NCBI GenBank assembly: GCA_949878745.1
Contig: CATLBH010000010.1
Location: 1 to 61,289, forward strand
Direction: 5' to 3'
Length of the DNA stretch: 61,289 nucleotides
Source of the DNA: an uncultured Ruminiclostridium sp.
Lineage (GTDB): Bacteria; Bacillota; Clostridia; Oscillospirales; Ruminococcaceae
Part shown: piece by piece, positions 8,446-16,097 of the stretch
Numbering within the stretch: position 1 is the first letter of the stretch
How the letters are laid out: each line of letters starts with the position of its first letter
Position numbers and translations under genes: made by a program
Notes under the pieces: model-generated
Seen by the model: the letters and a program-made list of their open reading frames with translations, nothing else
Databases searched by the model: none
What the model was told of the DNA's origin: nothing

Positions 8446-9759
8446 TCAAACACAATACAAAAGCGAAACTACCGTATCCACTATGTCATCATATGTGTAA
8501 ATTTCAAAGTCACTGTATCCTGCTTTTATCCTTTGCCATTCATCTGTACTAAAATCTGCTCTTCGACCTACAACTAAATATTTTCTCGGCTTGTAAACTG
8601 TAAATCCGTATTTCTTCTCAAACCATTTTCTATTAGCACTGTCATAAAAATATTCGGCGTAAACTGACAACTGGGATATGTACGAATTCAGCTCCGCACT
8701 AAATGCTTCTCTGTTTTCATTGCCTACTATTGCCTTGACTTTTAATGAAGGTAGCTTAAACTCTACTATATCTACGGTACCGTTAGCTTTCACAACAAAA
8801 AAATCAGGCTTAAGGTCTTTCCGTTCTTCACCATTCTGCCATATGCACAATAACTGGTTTTTAAGAATAACTCCTGCAAACGTCATTAGAAGTATAAACG
8901 AATTTTCTTCCTCTGCAAGAAACGATGTGATATCTGTTTCTTTATTATCTTTATCGCCAAAAATCTCAACAAATCGATTGATTATAGGCAATTTGCTGTA
9001 CTTTCCTTCAGCTGGTATGGGCAGCGTGTAAAACAGATCTTTTTTCCACAATTCATTATACTTTGGCAGATAGCACTGAAAGGTCTGACTGTAGTTGTCA
9101 CCATCAATATCCTCTCCCTTGTATTTGCACGGGTAAAAATCAATCCACTTCGCTATCCTTGTCTTCAGATTATCGTTTTCAACATAATGAAATCGGCAAT
9201 TTATGAGTCTATGAAAACTTCCTTTCCTAAAGTCAATGAAACCTGAGTTAAATCCTACAAGGGATTCCTCTGATGTAAAATTATATCCCAAATTGACCAG
9301 TTTAAGAACGGCATCATTGGTCGGTAAAAATAGGTCAGCAATGTCCTGGGATTCGGATACTAATGGAATTGTGGGATTATAGTCGGAAAGTTTTAATCCA
9401 AGCACCTTGCATATGAATTGCTGAACCGACAATTCCTCGTCAGAATAATCAAATGTCTGAACAAGAAGCTGATTCTCTCCCAATATCTCTCTTGTATCTT
9501 TCGGCAGGATCTCATCCATGTACTCAACTGCAATATAATCCCGACCAATATAAAATATCAGCTTGGTAAGGTTCATCATCAAAGTATTGGTGTCTTTTTC
9601 TGATATGTGATTTTCTTTCACATAACCCTTCATCGGCAAAAGATACTTATGGCTTATTTCCAATGCGATTTTTTCCACCAGATCGATGCAAGGATTCATC
9701 TTTCTTAACAGTTCCTTTCCCAATAGTTCAAAGTTATCAAGTTCATCATTTTCTTTCAT
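8446..9759 (-). CDS. sduA: Shedu-like anti-phage nuclease (SduA, DUF4263 C-terminal domain)
   Basis: The C-terminal third shows the Shedu/DUF4263 pattern: KPDFFVVKANGTVDIVEFKLP (the E of EFK is the expected catalytic acid), then YISQLSVYAEYF (conserved Q and Y), then RKYLVVGRRADF and the end block FEIYTYDDIVDTV. The N-terminal 250 residues are variable, as expected for the sensing part. Shedu is a single-gene anti-phage system whose nuclease domain belongs to the PD-(D/E)xK group. I chose ATG at 9759 because AAGG lies about 10 bases upstream; a longer form from 9822 has no visible SD. The island is completed downstream on the same strand by SIR2/HerA genes. Confidence 0.8.
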   Translation of the reverse strand: MKENDELDNFELLGKELLRKMNPCIDLVEKIALEISHKYLLPMKGYVKENHISEKDTNTLMMNLTKLIFYIGRDYIAVEYMDEILPKDTREILGENQLLVQTFDYSDEELSVQQFICKVLGLKLSDYNPTIPLVSESQDIADLFLPTNDAVLKLVNLGYNFTSEESLVGFNSGFIDFRKGSFHRLINCRFHYVENDNLKTRIAKWIDFYPCKYKGEDIDGDNYSQTFQCYLPKYNELWKKDLFYTLPIPAEGKYSKLPIINRFVEIFGDKDNKETDITSFLAEEENSFILLMTFAGVILKNQLLCIWQNGEERKDLKPDFFVVKANGTVDIVEFKLPSLKVKAIVGNENREAFSAELNSYISQLSVYAEYFYDSANRKWFEKKYGFTVYKPRKYLVVGRRADFSTDEWQRIKAGYSDFEIYTYDDIVDTVVSLLYCV

Positions 9760-9822
9760 ATATTGTTTTCCTTTTTTAAAATTAAGAGTTTTACTGTAAC
9801 TATAAATCTGTTCCTCCGGCAT

Positions 9823-10690
9823 TGTACAGAATCACAATCTGCTGCTTAAATCCCAGAGTGTAAGATTTTTGTTTTTTCACCATGTTGACCATCGCCTTTT
9901 AGCTTAGATTGTTCAACTTTTTCTGTCCACACTTATATACTAACACCACCCCAAAGGGAAATGGAAAGGAAACAGCTATACAGAAGTAATAAGCAGCCAT
10001 ATGCCACTATCGGAAATGATAAAGATGACATCCAGAAAAGCGTTTAAAAGAGCGTTTGTGGGATAAAGTCAAGCAATGAAATCAATCCTTCAATCGTCAA
10101 CATCCGCTCAGCTCTCCTTCCCCAGATTTCTGCAAGTATCGAACAATGTGCTTCAACAAACTTATTAGTTGTTGCAATAACTGTTTATTACATTTTAGTA
10201 CTACGAGAAATTTATTTAACCAACATGATTTGAATAATATACAATTATACTATGTTGACCTTTTCAGTCTGTCCCAATTAAAGATACCACACAGTCATTC
10301 ATAAGACAATAGAAAACCAACCAAACGGTCAAAATTCGACAATAAACTGCAACTTTGTTTATAATTTTAACAATTTATATTTCGACCAACTATAACATAT
10401 TTTCATGTAATTTTTTCTCATATGTATAAATTAACCGCTATAATGTTAAAATTGGATTGTATCAGAAACAAAAACAGGCTTGTCCTTATAAATTTAATTT
10501 AAGTATAACATAATTTGGAAAAATTTCAATACTTTTTGCACAACGTGTCGAAATATTGCACAACTGGTAATTTTATTGTTGTACTGACCAAAATTTTGCT
10601 GTTTCGATTGTGCAAATTCACATAATTTTTTGGCAATTGACTTATCTCAAATTGGATTTCAAATACACCAATTTGATAAAATAACAATAT
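9823..10690. other. AT-rich gene-free stretch between Shedu and rubrerythrin
   Basis: No credible gene is seen. Two similar short blocks face each other in related form: minus-strand GTGTGGACAGAAAAAGTTG near 9910-9935 and GGGACAGACTGAAAAGGTC near 10258-10280. They could be ends of a lost insertion sequence, but no transposase remnant is recognisable between them. The 10280-10690 part is strongly AT-rich and featureless. Confidence 0.4.
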
Positions 10691-10692
10691 TA

Positions 10693-10719
10693 AAATCGGG
10701 CAGGAAAACTGCCCGATTT
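10693..10719. terminator. Perfect 11-bp hairpin, probable bidirectional terminator
   Basis: AAATCGGGCAG and CTGCCCGATTT flank a 5-base GAAAA loop. On the minus strand TTTTAATATTG follows; on the plus strand TTTAACACATTGTTTTT. It lies 24 bases past the stop of a small minus-strand ORF (10743-10958), which is the only candidate gene it could serve. Confidence 0.6.
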
Positions 10720-10742
10720 AACACATTGTTTTTAATGCCGCC

Positions 10743-10958
10743 CTACATCCCCATACTCATTACCATGCCCTCGGATTCTTCCTGTTCCTCAATCATATCC
10801 TCATCCTCGCATTGCTCTTCATCTTCGCCCAAGGGAAAGAAGAAATAAATAAATAACGGAAAACACCACTGCGGCGACTCAAAGAAATTTGGTTTGACAG
10901 TAATATCTTTCGTGAATTTTCGTTGATATTTACAAATTTTGCTTGACAATTTTCTCAA
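10743..10958 (-). CDS. Possible small protein (up to 71 aa), hydrophobic then highly acidic
   Basis: The ORF encodes a hydrophobic stretch (WCFPLFIYFFFPLG) followed by a very acidic Met-rich tail (GEDEEQCEDEDMIEEQEE, ending VMSMGM). Support: it ends 24 bases before a perfect terminator hairpin. Against: the first ATG overlaps the divergent rubrerythrin promoter, and no SD is visible before it or before any internal start. It may be a real small gene with an unusual start, or chance. No family recognised. Confidence 0.25.
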   Translation of the reverse strand: MRKLSSKICKYQRKFTKDITVKPNFFESPQWCFPLFIYFFFPLGEDEEQCEDEDMIEEQEESEGMVMSMGM

Positions 10959-10971
10959 TTTTTGCTATAAT
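10943..10971 (+). promoter_or_regulatory. Consensus sigma-A promoter of the rubrerythrin gene
   Basis: TTGACA at 10943-10948, 17-base spacer, TATAAT at 10966-10971: a perfect consensus. It gives a leader of about 60 bases with AAAGGAG before ATG 11040. No obvious operator dyad is seen around it, so high constitutive expression is likely. Confidence 0.9.
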
Positions 10972-11039
10972 GTAATGAAAACAGTAATGATTGCTGTTTA
11001 AGAAGAACAAAAATTGAAAAATAAAGGAGAACAAAAGCT

Positions 11040-11585
11040 ATGAAGAAGTATGTTTGCCCGATCTGCGGCTATGTTCATGAAGGAAACGAGCCTCCCGAAA
11101 AGTGCCCCCAGTGCGGCGCTCCCGGTTCAAAATTCCAGGAGCAGAGCGCGGAAGGCCTTGTATTTGCCGATGAGCACAGAGTAGGCGTAGCAAAAGACGT
11201 AGATCCCGAAATTGTCGAGGGTCTCAGAATGAACTTCACCGGCGAGTGCACCGAGGTTGGTATGTATTTGGCAATGTCAAGAGTTGCCGACAGAGAGGGC
11301 TTCCCCGAAGTTGCGGAGGCCTATAAGAGAATCGCTTACGAAGAGGCGGAACACGCCGCAAAGTTTGCCGAGCTGCTTGGCGAGGTTGTTACCGATTCCA
11401 CAAAGAAGAACCTCGAGCTCAGACTTGCCGCGGAGCATGGCGCTACCGCAGGAAAAATGGAAATCGCAAAGAAAGCGAAGGCTTTGGGCTTGGATGCCAT
11501 TCATGATACCGTTCACGAAATGGCAAAGGACGAAGCGAGACACGGCAAGGCGTTCAACGGCCTTTTGAACAGATATTTCAAGTAA
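11040..11585 (+). CDS. rbr: Reverse-type rubrerythrin (rubredoxin domain first)
   Basis: This 181-residue non-heme iron protein has an N-terminal rubredoxin-like domain with [10 protein letters not shown] (Cys 5 and 8) and CPQCGAPG, then a ferritin-like four-helix domain with the diiron carboxylates in [29 protein letters not shown] and [15 protein letters not shown]. The domain order is the reverse of classical rubrerythrin, a form known from clostridia as an NADH-linked hydrogen peroxide reductase. The role is cytosolic oxygen/peroxide protection in an anaerobe. It is monocistronic: own consensus promoter and a strong terminator after it. Confidence 0.95.
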   Translation: MKKYVCPICGYVHEGNEPPEKCPQCGAPGSKFQEQSAEGLVFADEHRVGVAKDVDPEIVEGLRMNFTGECTEVGMYLAMSRVADREGFPEVAEAYKRIAYEEAEHAAKFAELLGEVVTDSTKKNLELRLAAEHGATAGKMEIAKKAKALGLDAIHDTVHEMAKDEARHGKAFNGLLNRYFK

Positions 11586-11610
11586 AAATACAACTTGCGT
11601 ATAATATAAA

Positions 11611-11654
11611 TACCGCGATCCAACCTTATTGAGGACGGATCGCGGTATTTTTTT
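11611..11654 (+). terminator. Intrinsic terminator after rubrerythrin
   Basis: TACCGCGATCC pairs with GGATCGCGGTA and is followed by eight T residues. It also lies just past the stop of the convergent ABC exporter gene (11662) and may act on both transcripts. Confidence 0.9.
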
Positions 11655-11661
11655 AACTATG

Positions 11662-13470
11662 TCAACATTCTTCATATTTGCTTGCCTGCAATTCGAATAA
11701 ACGCGAATATTTACCCTGTTTTTTCAGCAATTCCGAATGTGAACCCTGTTCGATTATTTGTCCGTTTTCAAGGAAAAGTATCTTGTCGCAAAGAGTAATG
11801 CTTGACAGCCTGTGGGAAATCAGAAGGGCGCTTTTGTCCTTTGATAAGCTGACAAAGTCGTCAAAAATCCGGCGCTCCGCAACTGGATCGAGAGCGGCGG
11901 AGGGCTCGTCCAGCAAAATAATCGGAGCGTCACGGAAAAAGGCTCTTGCCAGCGAAACTCTCTGCCATTGCCCTCCCGACAGTTCCCTTCCCTTTGGATC
12001 AAACAGACGGGTCAGGTTTTCATTCAGCCCTTTTTCCCATTCGCCTATAAAATCGGTTACGCGGCTTTTTTCACAAGCCTCCATCAGCGCTTTATCGTTT
12101 TCCGCCTTCGATATGTCGGAAAGCGCTATGTTTTCCCGCAAAGTGAAGCTGTACCTTACATAGCTTTGGAACAGTACTCCGAACAATTCTCTCAGCTTAG
12201 TAATGTCGTATTCGCGGGCGTCCTTCCCGTCTATGAGAATCCGCCCCTCCGTGGGATCGTAAAAACGGCAAAGGAGCTTTACGACGGTGCTTTTTCCCGC
12301 GCCGTTCAGCCCTACCAGTCCCACGGTTTCGCCGGAGGAAAGGGAGAAGGAGCAGTTTTTCAGAATATACCGTTCGGTATCCGGATACTTAAACGACACG
12401 TTTTTAAACTCTATGGAGGGATTGCCGACGGGCGTGAGCGTTCCTCCGCTTTCAAGCTTGGATTTCATCTCGATAATCTCACGAACGTCCTCAAAGCTTT
12501 TCATAAGTTCCACCAACCGCGGCACAGTCCTGCATACGGATTTCAGGTGGAATTCGAATTTGGCGCTTACGGAGCGATAATAAGTTATGTCGCCTACCCC
12601 CAGCGCTCCCGAAAATAACCCGAATACCGAATATAAAAATATTGCCGCGTTTCCCAAAAACGAAGAGACAAATCCCGCGCTCTGCCACGTAAATTTGTTT
12701 TTGTTCAGTTTCATTTTCGAGTTATGAAGCTCGTTCCACGCTTCATTGTACCGTTCGTTGAAAAAACCGTTCAGGTCATACAGCTTGATTTCCTGAAGCG
12801 CGTCTCCAAAATAAATATCTTTATAATATGACAGCTTTCTGTCATAAATAGAAGAATAGTGTTCAAATTCATATTCTTTTTTCTGAGTTGTTATATTGCC
12901 GATTATATAGGGAATTCCCGCTATTATAATCAAAAGGGGTATCCACCACTCAAGCTCGCACAGTAAAACCAGCGAAACTATAAGCGAAACCGCCGACCTG
13001 ATAAAGTTCATCATGTCCATAGTCATGGCATTGGTTGTCAATCTCATAACCCTTGTTACATAATTCAGCTTATTTCTCATCTTGCTTGAATCATAAAAAG
13101 CCAGATCAATTTTCGCTATTTTGTCCAGCACTACATTGTCAAGGTAATAATCCAAAGCGTCGCTATATTTATACGATACAACTCCGGACGCGGTGGAAAA
13201 GGCGTTACCGAACACCTCAACCGCGCAGTACAAAACGGCGAAGATCAGCATGGTATAAAGCGTATCGGCATTCGCGGCCCCGCCCAAGTATGACATAAGG
13301 GCGTTTATCAGTTCACGCAAAAAAAACATCGGCAGATAGACAATAACGACCCTTATCATCGTACAGGCCATGTACAGAATGAAGTATTTTTTGGAGGCTG
13401 TATATGTCATTTTAACGGCTTTGGCACAGCTTCCGAAATACCCCGCCGCGGACGATATTATTTTTTTCAT
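11662..13470 (-). CDS. ABC exporter half-transporter (TMD-NBD), canonical-signature subunit
   Basis: This 602-residue type IV exporter has six membrane helices in about residues 20-320, then a nucleotide-binding domain with Walker A LVGLNGAGKSTVVK (about 385), signature LSGGQWQRVSLARAF, Walker B IILLDEPSAALDP and H-loop SHRLSS. It overlaps the other half-transporter by 4 bases, so they are translationally coupled and probably form a heterodimer. Both have the NGAGKST P-loop and GQWQ signature variant seen in exporters of peptide-type gene clusters, but no precursor peptide gene is visible nearby. Substrate unknown. Confidence 0.9.
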   Translation of the reverse strand: MKKIISSAAGYFGSCAKAVKMTYTASKKYFILYMACTMIRVVIVYLPMFFLRELINALMSYLGGAANADTLYTMLIFAVLYCAVEVFGNAFSTASGVVSYKYSDALDYYLDNVVLDKIAKIDLAFYDSSKMRNKLNYVTRVMRLTTNAMTMDMMNFIRSAVSLIVSLVLLCELEWWIPLLIIIAGIPYIIGNITTQKKEYEFEHYSSIYDRKLSYYKDIYFGDALQEIKLYDLNGFFNERYNEAWNELHNSKMKLNKNKFTWQSAGFVSSFLGNAAIFLYSVFGLFSGALGVGDITYYRSVSAKFEFHLKSVCRTVPRLVELMKSFEDVREIIEMKSKLESGGTLTPVGNPSIEFKNVSFKYPDTERYILKNCSFSLSSGETVGLVGLNGAGKSTVVKLLCRFYDPTEGRILIDGKDAREYDITKLRELFGVLFQSYVRYSFTLRENIALSDISKAENDKALMEACEKSRVTDFIGEWEKGLNENLTRLFDPKGRELSGGQWQRVSLARAFFRDAPIILLDEPSAALDPVAERRIFDDFVSLSKDKSALLISHRLSSITLCDKILFLENGQIIEQGSHSELLKKQGKYSRLFELQASKYEEC

Positions 13471-15308
13471 TTGTCCCTCCCCGCGCCGTCTTTCAGATAT
13501 TTTTCCGCCTGCATACGGTACAGCTCGGCATATCTGCCGTTCAGCCGCATCAGTTCATCATGAGTTCCGCTTTCAAGAAGCGTTCCCTTTTCCATCAGGA
13601 AAACCCTGTCCGCCATAAAAACGCTTGACAGCCGATGTGACACAAGGACGGCGCCTTTATTCCCGCAATGCTTAGCAAAGGATTTGAACAGGAAGTCCTC
13701 CGCTTCCGGGTCGAGAGCGGAGGAGGGCTCGTCCAGTATCGTTATGTCCGCGCCACGGAACAGCGCTCTGGCAATCGCGATTTTCTGCCACTGCCCCAAA
13801 GACGGTTCATAGCCTTCCGACGAAAACTGTCTTGTCAGCTCCGTTTCGTATCCTTGGGGGAACTTCTCGAATATTCCGTCGGCTCCGGAGGAACGGGACG
13901 CCTCTTTAAATTTTTCGTTATTGTCGCCGTCCTTCAAAGAGGATAAGACAATGTTTTCCTTTGCGGTTAAAGCGTACTTTGTGATACTTTGAAAACAAAC
14001 GCCGAACACCGGGTACAGCTCGGACTGCTTAATTGATTTTATATTCCTTCCGCCGATAAATATTTCCCCCGACTCCGGCTCGTAAAAGCGCAGCATCAAT
14101 TTTATAATCGTGCTTTTTCCCGCGCCGTTCACTCCCACAAGGGCTATTTTCTCTTTTCTTTCGATTTTGAAGCTGAGATTTTTAACGGCATAGCTGTCGG
14201 AATTGGGATATTTAAATGACACGTTTCTGAACTCGATTTCGGGGAAGGGTTCGATTTTTTCTGTTTTATTTTTGGGGGCAATGTACGTGTTTTCGAAATC
14301 ATACGTTTTTTCTATAAATTCAATAAATTGCAATATAAAAGGTACCGTTCGGTTAAGATGAAACGGAATCGCCGAGAACAGATACGAAATATGAGATTTT
14401 ATCGTGGCGGTAAACCCGATAAACAGCGAAAGCGTACCGACAGACATATTGCCGTCCTTAACGGAAAAAACGGATAAAATGATGATCATTATCAGGCTCA
14501 CATTTTCTAGAACAGAAGCGAAAAAGACTTTATATGTGCCTTTTTTAAAAAGCTCCGCTCTTTCGACCCTTATTTCGTTCCACAGCCCGTTGCATTTTGA
14601 CCTGAAATAGTCCGCGAGATTATAGATTCTCAGTTCCTGCGCGGACTCGTCGCCTAACATTAGTAAGCGGAGATAGTTTTTTTCACGATGCTTGGGTATA
14701 TAATCGATGGAAAACATGTCCATCGCTTTCTGGCTTTTATACTCAAAATACGCGCCGGGAAAACAAGTTACGCAAAATATTACGGCAAATAAAAAATTAT
14801 AGGAGCAGAACATTATAAGCGCCGATATAAACGCAATTGCCATAAAAAATGTATTACACAAATAATCTATGTTATGTATTATTTTATTACGGCATGTTTG
14901 AACGACCTCAAATAAATTGCGATTTTCGGGATTATCGTAAAAAGCCGTATCGATTCCCGACATTTTTTCCATGATCAGTATATCAAGATAATAAGTTACT
15001 TTATCATTTATGTATGGATAAAGTATATTTTCGGAAAGAAACCCGGCTATTGCTTCTATAAGCGTCAAGGACAAATAAACGACGATAACAAGCATAAGAG
15101 AAGATATGCCAGCAAAGGCTGTTTCCGCTATTGTCAGCGAATCTATAATCACTTTCCAAATGTAAATAAGAAATATGGGAGCAAAATAGCCGACAGACTT
15201 GACAATAAGGTATATTATATAGCGCATCGGTGCCGCGGTCATAATGGTTTTATTAAGATATTTTTCGGCAGTGAAAAATTCTTTTATTTTTGTTATTGCT
15301 TTATTCAT
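13467..15308 (-). CDS. ABC exporter half-transporter (TMD-NBD) with degenerate signature motif
   Basis: This 613-residue exporter half has six membrane segments (about 28-320) and an NBD with Walker A LVGVNGAGKSTIIK and Walker B ITILDEPSSALDP. The signature is PSLGQWQKIAIARAL instead of LSGGQ, so one of the two ATP sites of a heterodimer with the downstream partner would be non-canonical. Asymmetric sites are common in heterodimeric ABC exporters. Its own promoter lies at 15349-15377 on the minus strand. First gene of the two-gene operon. Confidence 0.9.
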   Translation of the reverse strand: MNKAITKIKEFFTAEKYLNKTIMTAAPMRYIIYLIVKSVGYFAPIFLIYIWKVIIDSLTIAETAFAGISSLMLVIVVYLSLTLIEAIAGFLSENILYPYINDKVTYYLDILIMEKMSGIDTAFYDNPENRNLFEVVQTCRNKIIHNIDYLCNTFFMAIAFISALIMFCSYNFLFAVIFCVTCFPGAYFEYKSQKAMDMFSIDYIPKHREKNYLRLLMLGDESAQELRIYNLADYFRSKCNGLWNEIRVERAELFKKGTYKVFFASVLENVSLIMIIILSVFSVKDGNMSVGTLSLFIGFTATIKSHISYLFSAIPFHLNRTVPFILQFIEFIEKTYDFENTYIAPKNKTEKIEPFPEIEFRNVSFKYPNSDSYAVKNLSFKIERKEKIALVGVNGAGKSTIIKLMLRFYEPESGEIFIGGRNIKSIKQSELYPVFGVCFQSITKYALTAKENIVLSSLKDGDNNEKFKEASRSSGADGIFEKFPQGYETELTRQFSSEGYEPSLGQWQKIAIARALFRGADITILDEPSSALDPEAEDFLFKSFAKHCGNKGAVLVSHRLSSVFMADRVFLMEKGTLLESGTHDELMRLNGRYAELYRMQAEKYLKDGAGRDK

Positions 15309-15348
15309 ACTTTCCTCATCTTTTTATTATACTTTTTTGTGGAAAAAT

Positions 15349-15377
15349 ATTGTAACATATTATGTAATAAAAGTCAA
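15349..15377 (-). promoter_or_regulatory. Promoter of the ABC exporter operon
   Basis: On the minus strand TTGACT (15372-15377), 17-base spacer, TACAAT (15349-15354), about 40 bases before the ATG at 15308. Confidence 0.7.
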
Positions 15378-15698
15378 TAGATAATTTTTTAAGTTTTAAT
15401 ATGTTCAGATATGGACATTTTTTCTTCCTTAAAAATAAAATGTTGTTGCCATGAAAATTTTGGGGGTAAGATTGACAACAATTAGCAAAAAATATACTTA
15501 TTAAAGGACGGTGAGTATTCCGCCGGTTTGGCTTTTGGATTATCGAAGCTAAAGGAAAAACTACAAGAGCTACCTCACGGATACCGCCGTGTCCTTAAAA
15601 ATGGGCGACTTTAATACACACTCCGATTTTCTATTTTTCAAAAGAAAACGGCGATTTGAAATTTGATATTTCAAAACCGCCGTTAGGCTACTGGTTAT
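15378..15698. other. Gene-free stretch with a gene scrap and a hairpin
   Basis: No complete gene. Plus strand 15509-15610 keeps 33 open codons (YLLKDGEYSAGLAFGLSK and onward) between stops, with no start or SD: possibly a scrap of an old gene, family unrecognised. A 38-base hairpin at 15647-15684 (AACGGCG.../...CGCCGTT, followed on the minus strand by TTTTCTTTTG) looks like a minus-strand terminator with no gene left to serve. Confidence 0.4.
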
Positions 15699-15701
15699 TT
15701 A

Positions 15702-16016
15702 GAAACTGTTCCAATAGGAATGGTGTGCGGAATTTCTAGCAAATTTTGTTGATGACAAGGCAAAAATCCGCAGGCGGGCAGCTTACGCAATAAGCCCGTC
15801 AAAGATTTTTAACACACGATGTGTTATACCAATCCCTTTTTAAACTGACGTAATACCCACAGTTTAATACTAATCCAACAGTTTAAAGAGGGATTAGTAT
15901 TAGTCATTTGCCCATAGTCGGCGCAAGGATGCGCCGACTATGGGCAAATGACAAAACGCAAGTCAGCGGCAAAATATGCCGAAAAGACGTGCACCAATTC
16001 CTATTGGAACAGTTTC
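15702..16016. mobile_element. MITE-like element 1 with TTA target duplication and nested palindromes
   Basis: The ends are inverted: GAAACTGTTCCAATAGGAAT at 15702 and its complement ending at 16016. TTA flanks both sides (15699-15701 and 16017-16019). It has no coding capacity. The subterminal part GCAAATTTTGTTGATGACAAG and the right part CGGCAAAATATGCCG are shared with a 159-bp element at 49903-50061. The GAAACTG ends and 3-base TNA duplication fit the IS5 family (IS1031-like), whose transposase would act in trans. Extra palindromes at 15824-15952 make this copy longer. Confidence 0.8.
15824..15952. repeat. Two palindromes nested inside MITE 1
   Basis: Unit one (15824-15902) begins ATACCAATCCCTTTTTAAACT and ends AGTTTAAAGAGGGATTAGTAT with an internal duplicated fragment. 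Unit two (15903-15952) is a perfect 22-bp stem, starting GTCATTTGCCCATAGTCGG, with a 6-base loop. The GATTAGTAT end of unit one matches the end framework of the palindromes at 48881, 53663, 56348 and 58164. Confidence 0.75.
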
Positions 16017-16055
16017 TTAGTTTTTGCGAGCAGATATTCAGCCGCTGAAACAACG

Positions 16056-16086
16056 TTTTTTATTTTGCCGTTGTTCTGGCAAAAAT
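16056..16086 (-). terminator. Intrinsic terminator after the BlaR1-like gene
   Basis: On the minus strand TTTTGCC and GGCAAAA pair around an 8-base loop and are followed by TAAAAAACG; the T-run is imperfect. It lies 12 bases past the stop at 16098. Confidence 0.55.
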
Positions 16087-16097
16087 GCTGAATATTA

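Noticed and set aside
9955-10140. Plus-strand scrap starting MERKQLYRSNKQPYATIG
   Set aside because: Stops early, no family recognised and no continuation in other frames; not enough for a pseudogene call.
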